Positions 9,365 through 18,300 of a stretch of DNA of 48,128 bases are shown piece after piece. This stretch comes from Martensiomyces pterosporus. Lineage: Eukaryota > Kickxellomycota > Kickxellomycetes > Kickxellales > Kickxellaceae. Each line of letters starts with the position of its first letter. Positions within the stretch are counted from its first letter, which is position 1. Under the pieces are notes generated by a model. It worked only from the letters and a program-made list of their open reading frames with translations. It was not told where the DNA came from and ran no database searches. Made by a program: the position numbers and the translations under genes. The stretch is taken from NCBI GenBank assembly GCA_025201845.1, contig MU604045.1, forward strand, positions 1 to 48,128. The letters run 5' to 3'.

Positions 9365-10612
9365 ATGGCCCTTTCTCGCATTGCACAGCTGGCATCTGGT
9401 TTGGATGATAACGACGATGAAGTTCGCACAACACCGCTGACAGCAGCAGACCACGTCCTCTTCTACATCCAAATTGCCCTTGTCCTCAGTAACTGCCCTG
9501 CCGTTATCTACATGATATGGAATCGGAAGTACCCGCCAATCAAGGCGAAGCAGGTGTGGGTCACAGCAGCTCTTGGGTGCAGCATTGTCCCACTCTCTTT
9601 ATCTACAGCTGTTGTGTCTGGCGCAACCACGCAGACAGGAGTGTTCAAAGACTGCCACTCGTGGGCTAGCTGGGGGCTGATGTTGTTTGGCTTTGGCCCA
9701 GTGTTTTCTCTTGCCAACTACCGCTTGATCACATTTTACCGCGTCTTCGTTGCAAACAAAGTGTACTCGCTCCGCCGCAAGCGCAGCTGGAAGGAGTTTG
9801 CCAACTGCTACTGGCCACTCGCCGCTCTTTTCCTGCCTGCACTGGTGTCGTGCGTTGTGACGGAGATTCTGCCAGAAGAAAAATCGGCTGGGTTCCAAAT
9901 GTACAATGGCATCCCGACGTGCTTCTTCAGGATGAACTACGCCTACTGGATAGCTTCGTACTGCTTCGCGCAAGTGCTGGTCTCGTGGATCCTCTACTTC
10001 CTTATGCGAGGGATTGCCAAAAGCTTCAACGAGTTCAAAACCGTCCTCCCTGGTCTTCTTATCCTGACATGCTCGCTGATCTTGTACACAGTGGTCCTTG
10101 CGCTTGGCGGAGTAGGGTACGTCTGGGGGCGGTCGCTCAACGCCGTCGTATTTTCAGTTGGCATAAACTCGTACTTCTGGCTCATCGTTGCCAAGCCGAT
10201 CTTTGGGCATATATTCCAGCGCGACAGGTGTTTGAAGAGTTTTCTCGAGGCAATGCACGAAGACGGTTTGACTGCAGCACGCATTGACATCCCTGGTGTG
10301 CACAAGGAGCTGTATGGAATGGAGGGCACTGCAGCTACGCCGAACCACACAACCACTCTTGTTACAATGGCATCGAGACTCAACCGCCGGCCCAGCTTTC
10401 AAGATAGCATAGCCGACGAGTCCTCTGCAAGTTTTGCAGCAGCGCGACTGTCATCCGATTCGGTCCTTAGCCACTCGCACTCGGATGTCCCTATCTTCAT
10501 GCCAGCATATTCTGATATTGGGGCTCAGCAGCCAACTCTCTACAGGCATAATCTACCGGATGAACACCAGCAAGTTAAATTCGAGTTTTCCACACACCCG
10601 CACATCATCTAA
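9365..10612 (+). CDS. Seven-transmembrane receptor-like protein (paralogue 2)
   Basis: 415 aa, single exon, start ATG at 9365. It aligns with the upstream receptor almost end to end without large gaps, sharing YPPIKAKQVW, the QTGVFKDCHSWA outer loop with its cysteine, and the GIAKSFNEFKTVLP loop before span 6. The predicted seven-span layout and the two outer-loop cysteines are the same. Differences concentrate in the N-terminal ~20 residues and in the Ser-rich tail, where ligand specificity or coupling could have diverged. DNA identity is near-perfect in some blocks (one mismatch in 49 bp around 9620-9668 versus 7503-7551). Same-strand tandem arrangement indicates local duplication. No RGS domain is seen. 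Confidence 0.8.
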   Translation: MALSRIAQLASGLDDNDDEVRTTPLTAADHVLFYIQIALVLSNCPAVIYMIWNRKYPPIKAKQVWVTAALGCSIVPLSLSTAVVSGATTQTGVFKDCHSWASWGLMLFGFGPVFSLANYRLITFYRVFVANKVYSLRRKRSWKEFANCYWPLAALFLPALVSCVVTEILPEEKSAGFQMYNGIPTCFFRMNYAYWIASYCFAQVLVSWILYFLMRGIAKSFNEFKTVLPGLLILTCSLILYTVVLALGGVGYVWGRSLNAVVFSVGINSYFWLIVAKPIFGHIFQRDRCLKSFLEAMHEDGLTAARIDIPGVHKELYGMEGTAATPNHTTTLVTMASRLNRRPSFQDSIADESSASFAAARLSSDSVLSHSHSDVPIFMPAYSDIGAQQPTLYRHNLPDEHQQVKFEFSTHPHII

Positions 10613-10784
10613 TAGGAACAGTAGCTTCATAGCAGAATATACTGCCACGCGCTCTTTCCAGCTACAAGTGCTTGACACCAAACGAAACAGCTGAGTACAA
10701 GTCTATTGGAAGCGAATGCAGAATGGATGTCGTTCCTGCAGTGAAAACACGGCCTAGCTAAATGAATGAAGCCATATGTATATT

Positions 10785-11774
10785 TCAGGAAACGATAATG
10801 TTCTTAGTGACCGAGCTCGTGCCAATGTTGTACTTGTTGACGGCGTTGACCAGATTGCGTGTGTTGACGACGTAGGCAGGGTTGCTGACAATGTTAGCAA
10901 ACAGAACGCCCAAGAGGTAGTGGGGGCGGCCGCAAGGGTGGAAGTCGTCAAAGAACATGTGGGTATCGGGGTCAGTGCAGAAAGCTGGGCTGCCAGTGGA
11001 GTCATAAGAGATGCACTCCGTTGATGAGTTCAAAATGTTCATGGCACTGACAACCTCGGTATCCATCATGGCACGGAAACTGGCTGCCATGTCAAAAATC
11101 TTGACATTGTTGGCAGCCGTGCCGTACTGCTTCTTGAACGAGGCGAGCGCAGCAGTGTGAGAGCCGACAATGGTGCTCTCCAGGGCCTCAGCCAAAGGAA
11201 CAATGTCGTTTGTGGTGGCAAATGGCATGATGCCGAGCGGCTGGATATTGGCGATGTAGATGTTGCGGAACCCGGCATTCACAAGAACACCGACATCGCT
11301 GTAAATATGCGATGTCAGGTTGCTCACGAATGTGCTGATGTCGACAGCACCGGAAGCGAGAGAGGTGGTCGAATAGAAGGCGTCGTTGCCGCCGATATCG
11401 ATGATGACGGTGTGTGCGGCGCGCAGGCCAGCGGGCTCATTGGTGTACGTGTTAATGTAGTTCTGGATGGCGTCGTGGACGGAGGTGATGGGTCCGTTGG
11501 CGCCCTGTGCGTAGACGAAGGAGTTGTCAGAGGTGGCGCCGCCGTAGGCATTGTCGGAAAGGGTAAGACCCAGAATCTTGGCTGCGTATTCGGGCCACAC
11601 GTAGCTGTTTGAGTAGCGGCCGTTCCAGTAGGCCTGCATGGACGAGTCGTGGTGGGTGGAGCCATTGTCGTCGAAGGATGCGCCAAAGACTACGAGCTTC
11701 TTTGCCGCAGAGACGGGGGCAGCAGTGGCGATGGCAGCGATGGCAGCGATGGCAGTGGCGGTCTTGACAAACAT
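10785..11774 (-). CDS. Secreted GDSL/SGNH-family esterase or lipase
   Basis: 329 aa, single exon. Start ATG at 11774: from there the protein opens with a classic signal peptide (Lys5 followed by an Ala/Ile-rich core, cleavage likely near residue 22-25 after an Ala-rich stretch). SGNH blocks appear in order: FGASFDDNG with the nucleophile Ser just after the signal peptide, a Gly-containing AYGGATSDN, IIDIGGNDAF with the block III Asn, and FFDDFHP near the C-terminus with the catalytic Asp/His. This fits the fungal GDSL group that includes CE16-type acetylesterases and phospholipase-like enzymes. The protein is probably extracellular and acts on acetylated sugars or lipid esters. The exact substrate cannot be read from sequence. 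It converges with receptor 2 across 172 bp. Confidence 0.88.
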   Translation of the reverse strand: MFVKTATAIAAIAAIATAAPVSAAKKLVVFGASFDDNGSTHHDSSMQAYWNGRYSNSYVWPEYAAKILGLTLSDNAYGGATSDNSFVYAQGANGPITSVHDAIQNYINTYTNEPAGLRAAHTVIIDIGGNDAFYSTTSLASGAVDISTFVSNLTSHIYSDVGVLVNAGFRNIYIANIQPLGIMPFATTNDIVPLAEALESTIVGSHTAALASFKKQYGTAANNVKIFDMAASFRAMMDTEVVSAMNILNSSTECISYDSTGSPAFCTDPDTHMFFDDFHPCGRPHYLLGVLFANIVSNPAYVVNTRNLVNAVNKYNIGTSSVTKNIIVS

Positions 11775-11865
11775 TGCGCTGCGGGGGATAGGCTTGTGTG
11801 GGGATGAAGGAGGGGATGCTAAGGTGGCACTGAGAAAAGGCTTTGTCCTGGGCTCGATCAATATG

Positions 11866-11876
11866 CCTTTTTATAG
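11866..11876 (-). promoter_or_regulatory. TATA box of the GDSL esterase gene
   Basis: On the minus strand a CTATAAAAAGG motif sits about 95 bp upstream of the ATG at 11774. This close TATA consensus suits a strongly regulated secreted enzyme. Confidence 0.6.
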
Positions 11877-12025
11877 CGCGTTTTGCAGAACCCATGGATT
11901 CGGCCCACAGAAAAGATAAAAAAAAAATTTCTACCATGGCTGTGTCAGACGCCGCCGCCATGTTGCCGGAGCGCAAGGCTTCTAGAACTCTGCGTGAGCT
12001 GTCCAAGAATAGGATTTGTTGTTAG

Positions 12026-12937
12026 ATTGGCTCCGCCACAGAGAGGCAAAGTGTAGATATCGTGTTCTTAGAATGGAAACTCCGTAAGTAGATTCCAACA
12101 AAGCGCTTGGCTTGCCACTCACCAAGTGGCATATGAGTTACATGCTGCAGCTCATGGAACGTGAAGATTCTGTGGAACTCTTAACTCAAAAGAGCGTAGA
12201 GAGAGCGGGTGGATGCGCCTCTATCTCCGCACCGAGTTTGCATGCAGGCAGATCAGTGCAACCAGTGGGCGCGAGCGAAAGAGGATCGGCTGCTTTGGTT
12301 GCTGTTGGGCCGTGGGCCACGCTTTGCGCTGCTTTCATTTGCCACTGCTGTTACTTTACTCTGCCACAGATGTCCCGTGTTCCTTGGCAGCACGTCGTTT
12401 TGTTTTTGCTTAATCAGGCAGCACCAACTCCGTCTCGCTTGCAAGGCATTTGGGGGGAGGGTCGATCGAACGCAAATGTCGGTGGAGAGTGGCAGGAGGC
12501 ACTGCGGGGGCCGAGATGGTGCGAGTCGAGTGACCAGCTGTGGATGGCCTGGTCTGAAGTACAGCCGAGCTGTTGATGCAGGTGGGCTCTGTGATAAATC
12601 AGGGCCAGCGGCGTGGTTGTTGTGGAGTGCGTGTCCAGACACATGAGATGTGGAGGACAGCGGTTATAAATAGCATGAAACTGCCAAGGCCTGGGGGTGG
12701 AGAAATCAAGGCAGGAAGTTGAGAGCAGCAGGCTTCTCACATGACCTGGTATGACGACGCTGCTGGCAATTTTTTCTCCCCCGCTGGGTGCCTTGCATAA
12801 ATAAGCAGCACACGTCCCACCCTGCTGGCAGGGCTCCATTCGTTTCTCACCACACTTTGGTTCGCATTTCTCTTATTAGCATTCCAGCTAGCAGCTGTGC
12901 ACTTTTCCTATCTTTACGTTCTAGCTGAAATCAAACA
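12026..12937. other. Promoter region of the Gly-rich gene, no other gene seen
   Basis: About 900 bp between the GDSL gene's upstream region and the glycine-rich gene. Overlapping frames of up to ~154 codons exist on both strands but show no motif. Two TATA-like sites, TTATAAATA at about 12664 and CATAAATAA at about 12795, lie 270 and 140 bp before the ATG at 12938. Either could be the core promoter. Confidence 0.5.
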
Positions 12938-15109
12938 ATGAGCTACTACGGTGGCGGAAGCGGCGGTGGAGGCCACGACGAAGTGGGCGGATTCTATGTT
13001 CCCCGTGGAGGCTTCCCTCAAAATGACGACGAGATGAGCACACGCGCGTATGGCGACGAGCGCAGCAACGATTACAGCTACACCATGCCAGGCGGAAACA
13101 ACACCCGCAGCGACTCTTACGGCCCAGGAGGATACGGCCCGCCTGGTGGAGGAAGCTCTGCTCGCCCGCCTCAGCAATTCGCAGGGGGAAATGAGTATGG
13201 CGGCAACTCCAATCGCCCTCCTCCTTCCCATGGAAACGAAGGTGGGCCATATGGCAACTCTGGTCCCAGATATGGCAACGAAGGTAGTCCTTATGGTGGT
13301 GGAGGCGGCTATGGCCGTCCTCCCTATGGCGGCCCTGAGGGGCCCTACAACGGCGGAAATTCTAATCGCCCGCCTCCTATGCAGCATAATAACTCGGGAT
13401 ATGGCGGTCAGGGCAGACCCCCGCAGAACGATGGCCCTGGATATGGAGGTAACAGTGGCAACTATGGTCGCCCGCCTTATGGCGGACCAGGTAGCCCAGG
13501 TAGCCCAGGGGGGCCAGGAGGGCCAGGAGGGCCAGGAGGGCCGGGTGCTTCTTATGGTGGACCCGGGGGACCTGGTGGCCATGGGGGACCAGGATATGGC
13601 GGCAACAACAGCAACAGCAACTCTGGACCTCGTCCTCCACATGGCGGACCTGGCGGACCTGGCGGACCTGGCGGACCTGGTGGGCCCGGCGGGCCATATG
13701 GGAACAACAGTCACGACAACAGCGGCGGTGGACCACGCCCTCCCCAGGGTAACCAAGGCGGACAGCACCACGGAGGCAACGGTCCGAGCAGCGGACCCAA
13801 CAACGGCCCGCGTCCTCCACAGGGCAACCTCGACCGTCCATCTTCAGTCGCCTCGGGTCCCCAGCCCAGCCAGTACAAGGCCTCAGGCACCGGCTTCGGC
13901 TCCATGTCCGAGCTCCGCCCCCAGAACCAAGGCCCACCACGTCCTCAGGGCCAGAACCAAGGGCCACCCCGCCCGCAGAACCAAGGAGGACCTCCGCGTC
14001 CTCAAGGCGGTCCCAGTGGCGGAGGCGGCGGCGCTCCTGCGGATCCACTGGGCGGTCTCCTTGGGGGCGGTGGTCTTGACATGGCTGCTCTCGCACCTCT
14101 CGCCATGGGATTCCTTGGCGGCGGCAACAAGAGCGGCGGCGGCGGCGGCGGCGGAGCCCCAGGTGGAGGTGGAGGTGGAGGTGCTGGTGGACTCGGAGCA
14201 CTAGGCGCCCTTGCACCAATGGCCATGGGTCTCCTGGGTGGAGGCGGCAGCAAGGGTGGAGGCGGTGGTGGCGGTGGGTTGGGACCCCTGCTGGGCATGG
14301 CCTCATCGTTCCTCGGCGGTGGTGGTGGCGGCGGCGGTGGCAAGTCAAACGGCGACTTCTTCTCGAAGATCTTGGGCAACGTGTTTGGCGCCGGGCGCCG
14401 CGACCTCCCGAGTTCCACCACCACTGGCCTCAGTAGGCACGAGGCTGAGCGGTACTACCAAGAAATATACAAGCAGAAGCGCAACCTCAGCCGCTACTCC
14501 GACGAGCAGCTGGGTGCTGCAGCTGCGGTCAAGGCCATCTCGGAAATGCAGAGGCAGGGATCGCTGACTATTGACGATGGCAGGGAGGAGGCATCGCAGA
14601 AAATGCTCGGTGCTGTAATGGGCGAGGCTGTCAGCTTGCACGAGAGGCACGAGAGAGAGGGCGGAGGGGCAGATAAGGAAAACACGGCCACCGCAGCCGT
14701 GCAGACCGCACTGAACATTGTCGACGATGCGGCTGGGAACCACAAGCAGTCCCAAAGCCACGAGGGTTACTCGGGTGGCAGCAGCAGCGGGTACCAAGGC
14801 GGGTACCAAGGNNNNNNNNNNNNNNNNNNNNNNNNNNNNNNNNNNNNNNNNNNNNNNNNNNNNNNNNNNNNNNNNNNNNNNNNNNNNNNNNNNNNNNNNN
14901 NNNNNNNNNNNNNNNNNNNNNNNNNNNNNNNNNNNNNNNNNNNNNNNNNNNNNNNNNNNNNNNNNNNNNNNNNNNNNNNNNNNNNNNNNNNNNNNNNNNN
15001 NNNNNNNNNNNNNNNNNNNNNNNNNNNNNNNNNNNNNNNNNNNNNNGGCTACGGCGGGCACCATGGCGGATACAACCAGGGCGGCAGCACCTACTACAGC
15101 GGATACTAA
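12938..15109 (+). CDS. Gly/Pro-rich collagen-like low-complexity protein, interrupted by an assembly gap
   Basis: 723 codons including 235 N's. It starts at ATG 12938 (context AAACAATG) and the frame resumes after the gap with a Gly/Tyr-rich tail ending at TAA 15107. Residues ~1-300 are Gly/Pro/Asn/Tyr-rich, with GGP-type tripeptide runs resembling collagen. Residues ~355-480 are poly-Gly blocks alternating with Ala/Leu/Met-rich 'GxLAPxAMGxLGGG' units. Residues ~490-590 are the only non-repetitive part: helical, beginning with an aromatic EAERYYQEIYKQKR stretch, then an Ala-rich YSDEQLGAAAAVKAI segment. The tail is GY/GYQ-rich. The helical part resembles the conserved segment of fungal 'beta-flanking'/DUF7721 proteins, but I am unsure. 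There is no signal peptide or membrane span. Condensate or cell-surface roles are possible but unproven. Confidence 0.75.
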   Translation: MSYYGGGSGGGGHDEVGGFYVPRGGFPQNDDEMSTRAYGDERSNDYSYTMPGGNNTRSDSYGPGGYGPPGGGSSARPPQQFAGGNEYGGNSNRPPPSHGNEGGPYGNSGPRYGNEGSPYGGGGGYGRPPYGGPEGPYNGGNSNRPPPMQHNNSGYGGQGRPPQNDGPGYGGNSGNYGRPPYGGPGSPGSPGGPGGPGGPGGPGASYGGPGGPGGHGGPGYGGNNSNSNSGPRPPHGGPGGPGGPGGPGGPGGPYGNNSHDNSGGGPRPPQGNQGGQHHGGNGPSSGPNNGPRPPQGNLDRPSSVASGPQPSQYKASGTGFGSMSELRPQNQGPPRPQGQNQGPPRPQNQGGPPRPQGGPSGGGGGAPADPLGGLLGGGGLDMAALAPLAMGFLGGGNKSGGGGGGGAPGGGGGGGAGGLGALGALAPMAMGLLGGGGSKGGGGGGGGLGPLLGMASSFLGGGGGGGGGKSNGDFFSKILGNVFGAGRRDLPSSTTTGLSRHEAERYYQEIYKQKRNLSRYSDEQLGAAAAVKAISEMQRQGSLTIDDGREEASQKMLGAVMGEAVSLHERHEREGGGADKENTATAAVQTALNIVDDAAGNHKQSQSHEGYSGGSSSGYQGGYQXXXXXXXXXXXXXXXXXXXXXXXXXXXXXXXXXXXXXXXXXXXXXXXXXXXXXXXXXXXXXXXXXXXXXXXXXXXXXXXGYGGHHGGYNQGGSTYYSGY
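13643..13678 (+). repeat. Four perfect copies of a 9-bp minisatellite (GGCGGACCT)
   Basis: Four exact in-frame copies of a nonamer encoding Gly-Gly-Pro lie inside the Gly-rich gene. A similar run of GGGCCAGGA units precedes it at about 13507-13541. Units in multiples of three allow length change without frameshift. Confidence 0.8.
14812..15046. other. Assembly gap (235 N) in the Gly-rich gene
   Basis: The gap is flanked on the left by repeated GGGTACCAAGGC units encoding Gly-Tyr-Gln-Gly and on the right by Gly-Tyr-Gly-Gly codons. The frame is consistent across 235 N's, so the estimated size may be close to real or off by multiples of three. A tandem repeat probably defeated assembly. Confidence 0.9.
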
Positions 15110-15360
15110 AAGCACCTGGCGAAAGGGCAGCGCCCCTCAGCAATATCCGTGATACCAGCCTATTTCAGCTTATTCTTATTAATTATTGACTCCATTAATG
15201 TGCTGGATACTCAAACGTTTCTAGCTTTATCAATTTATCAGAAGTAGCCATGTTCTCGCCCACCGTGGTGAAAATGTAGCTGCGAAAGGAAATAAATCAT
15301 CAGACTGAAAAATAGCGGGGCGGAAGAAAGGTAAACAAAAGAGATTTCGGCATCATCCTG

Positions 15361-18300
15361 CTAGTCGAGGAGCGGGTTCTCGTACTCCAGAAACTCCTCC
15401 ACATACTCTTTGTGTCGGTGGTTGCGGTTCTTCGGGCGCCTTCCGCGACCCGACGACGACCTGAACGACAGCCTCTTAGACTGCTGGGCGAGCATATCAG
15501 CCGACGACGGAGGCTCAGCGCTGCTCGCACGACTGCTTCCCATCCCACTGTTCTTCGCGTCGTCATCACCAGCAGCGGGCGTTGGCGCACAGCTGCTGGG
15601 GTTTGTCTCATTGCTGATCGAGCGATGCACCAGGGACATCTCACCGCATGCCTGATCGGTGGCAGCCAATCTCTGCTCGACAAGCAGGGCCGGAGGGAGC
15701 AGCGAGGGCGGCACCGGTGTTTGGTCGATTTTGTTTAGCTCGTCTTGCAGCTTAGCAAGAGCAGCCGAATGCGCGCCGCCTTCCGTTGACGATGACGACG
15801 ACGTTGCTTCATCGCCCTTCTCCGTCGCTAATGCGTCTGCCGCTGGAGTGCTGTCCAGGTGTGCGCTGATCCTGTCGCAAATATGTTCGCGCGAGCGCGC
15901 CCGCGCCTCAAACGACTGCTCCAGGGACTGGCAGCGCCTGCGTATGCTGCCCGAGATCGCCGTCTGAATAAGCTCCAGCTCCGCAAGCAGCGCCGCCTCG
16001 CGCTTGCCTCTTGGCTCGAGCCAGCGCTTCAGCGAGTCCAGCTGGCCAGTGGTCGCGTAGTATCCCCACAGCTCGCCCTTCTCCCCGAGCTTTGCCAGCC
16101 CCTTATTTGTCACACGATCCTGCTCATTTGGGAATGCAACTTTGACCAATTTGCTGTCATCGCCCGTGACTGCCAGCCCTCCCGACCACGTCCCAGGGAC
16201 ATCCAGCGCCCAAGTGTTTACCGCAAACCTGGGCAGCTTGCTCACCGCGTCATTTCTCTCTTCGGCGGTCGCCGGCTGGACAAAGATGCGCCCCGAGCCG
16301 CCAGTCACTGGACATCCGCCGATGCCATCGATGAAGTAGTAGCGGTTGAAGTACCGATCGGTGCCCAGCGGGGCAAGCCGGCCAATGTTGCTCCGCCGCA
16401 GCTCACGCTCCACATGGTCAATGCGCTTGAGGTGCTGTCTCTCGCTCTCGCCCAGTTTGCGCCTCTCCTTCTGGCGCCTCTGCTCCTCCTCCTTTTCCTT
16501 CCGTGCCTGCTCGCGCGACAGCGCCATAAAGCTGACGTTGCCATCGACTACCTCGCCCGCGGTATTCTCTGGCGTCGCAGGCACAGTCTTTGAGCCAGCC
16601 TCCTGCGCATCCGTGTTTTCTTCCCGATCAAGCGCAGCAAGCGACTCGCTGATCTTCTTGAGCTCGCGGCGGATCTCTACTCTCTCGCGCTTCAGCTCAG
16701 CAGTAGTCTCGGCACACAGGTCCAGGTACTTTCTGGTGCTCTCATTATTGGTGCACTCACCCACAAGCAGCTCCAAGATCACCAAGCGCTTCTCCAAATC
16801 CACGGCGTTCCAGAGAGTTTCCTCCAGAGAACCCAGGGCCAGCGATTTGGCATTCCACAGGGCATCGTAGATGCTCACAAGTTCAGGGTAGTCGTAGCAC
16901 GCCTCGTTGATCCACCCTACAAGCTTGTATATCCAGGTGTGGCGCTTCTTGCTGATCAGCGAGTTCGCCCAGTTGCGCGACAGGTGGCGGAGCAGCTGGT
17001 GGGGGCGCATGGCCGCTAGCTTGGTCTCGTCATCAGCTTTCGCGTTATCCTTGCTATCAGCCGCTGCCTCGGCATCCTGGTAATCAGCATCCTCGGCATC
17101 GCCTTCGTCCTCCTCCACGTCATCGTTGCTTGCCTCAGACTCGTTGTCAGACGTAGCAGGCGTAGCGGCTCTCGAGGTCGCTGGAGAGCCGCTTTTTCCT
17201 TGCCTTCCCTTCTTCCCTTGCTTGGTCTGGTGAGACCCCGCCCTGTTCAGTGACCGGCGGCCACCATCCTTGGCATTCCTCGCAGTGGTTGTGCTACTCG
17301 AATCCACAAACTCGGTGTCAGAGCTCGATTCGGCAGACGATACACCTGTAGAGTTGGAGAGCGTTGAGCTGTACTGAAGGCGCGAGCGACCGGAGCGTGT
17401 TCTGCGAGCGATGGCCGAGACGAACTGCATGTCGCCGTTGGTAGACAAAGAATGGACTTGCTTGGCAATAGTGCGGTTGGCGCGAAGCTTGGCTGACCTG
17501 GAGCCCAGACGGGGCGCGGTGGGAGGCAGACCGTCTTTAGCAGCAGATGCATGCAGTCTAGTCTTCCGGGGCTTGTCATTATCAGACTCATCCTCCTCCT
17601 CTGGCTTTGTCTCGCTGTCCTGGTCAGCAGCCTTCGACGCAATTTCTGGATTGTCAACATCCATAGGTTCTGCGGCATCCTCCTTCCTGGACAAAGAGGC
17701 AGTGTCGTCAACCTGGATGCCTCCAGACTCATCTGCGGACAGGTCCTCAGGCTCTGTCATATTGCCATCTTGGTATGCGACCATCGTCTCAACACGCTCC
17801 TCAACATTAGCTGGGTTCTGGCCACGCTTCCTCTCAGCAATAATCGAGTTCAGCAGCGCAATGATCGATTCGCGATACACGCTACAGACAGCGACGGGCT
17901 TTGTCTTTGGCCCCAGGTCCTTGTTGTCCAACGAGCTGCCATCAGTGGCTGTTGCGGCGGGTGCTGGATCAGGGAGTCTATAGACCAGTGCCGACTCGAA
18001 ATAGTCAAGCGGATAGGGAGTGAGCTGGAGCGGTGTGCTGAAGCAGCTGAGGAACATGTAGACGGCCAGGGTACGGGATACCAGCGAGGCAGGCACTTGC
18101 CACTCGCACAAGGGAATGGGCCATCTATTCTTCATCGCAGGCTCGTCTTCTTCCTCCTCGCCGCCGTCTTTCTCTGCAGCCACATCCTGTTCAGTCTCGC
18201 TATCTTTAATGCTATCCTCAGTCGTGGGCTTAGCGTCGCGACTACCGGCAGCGGAGAAGTAATCCGTGATCTCGCGGGGTGCTTGGGGCTTTAGCTTGAC

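Noticed and set aside
13377..14424. Long antisense frames (up to 323 codons) opposite the Gly-rich gene
   Set aside because: They are mirror products of GC-rich repeats (Pro/Arg/His runs) and carry no start context or motif.
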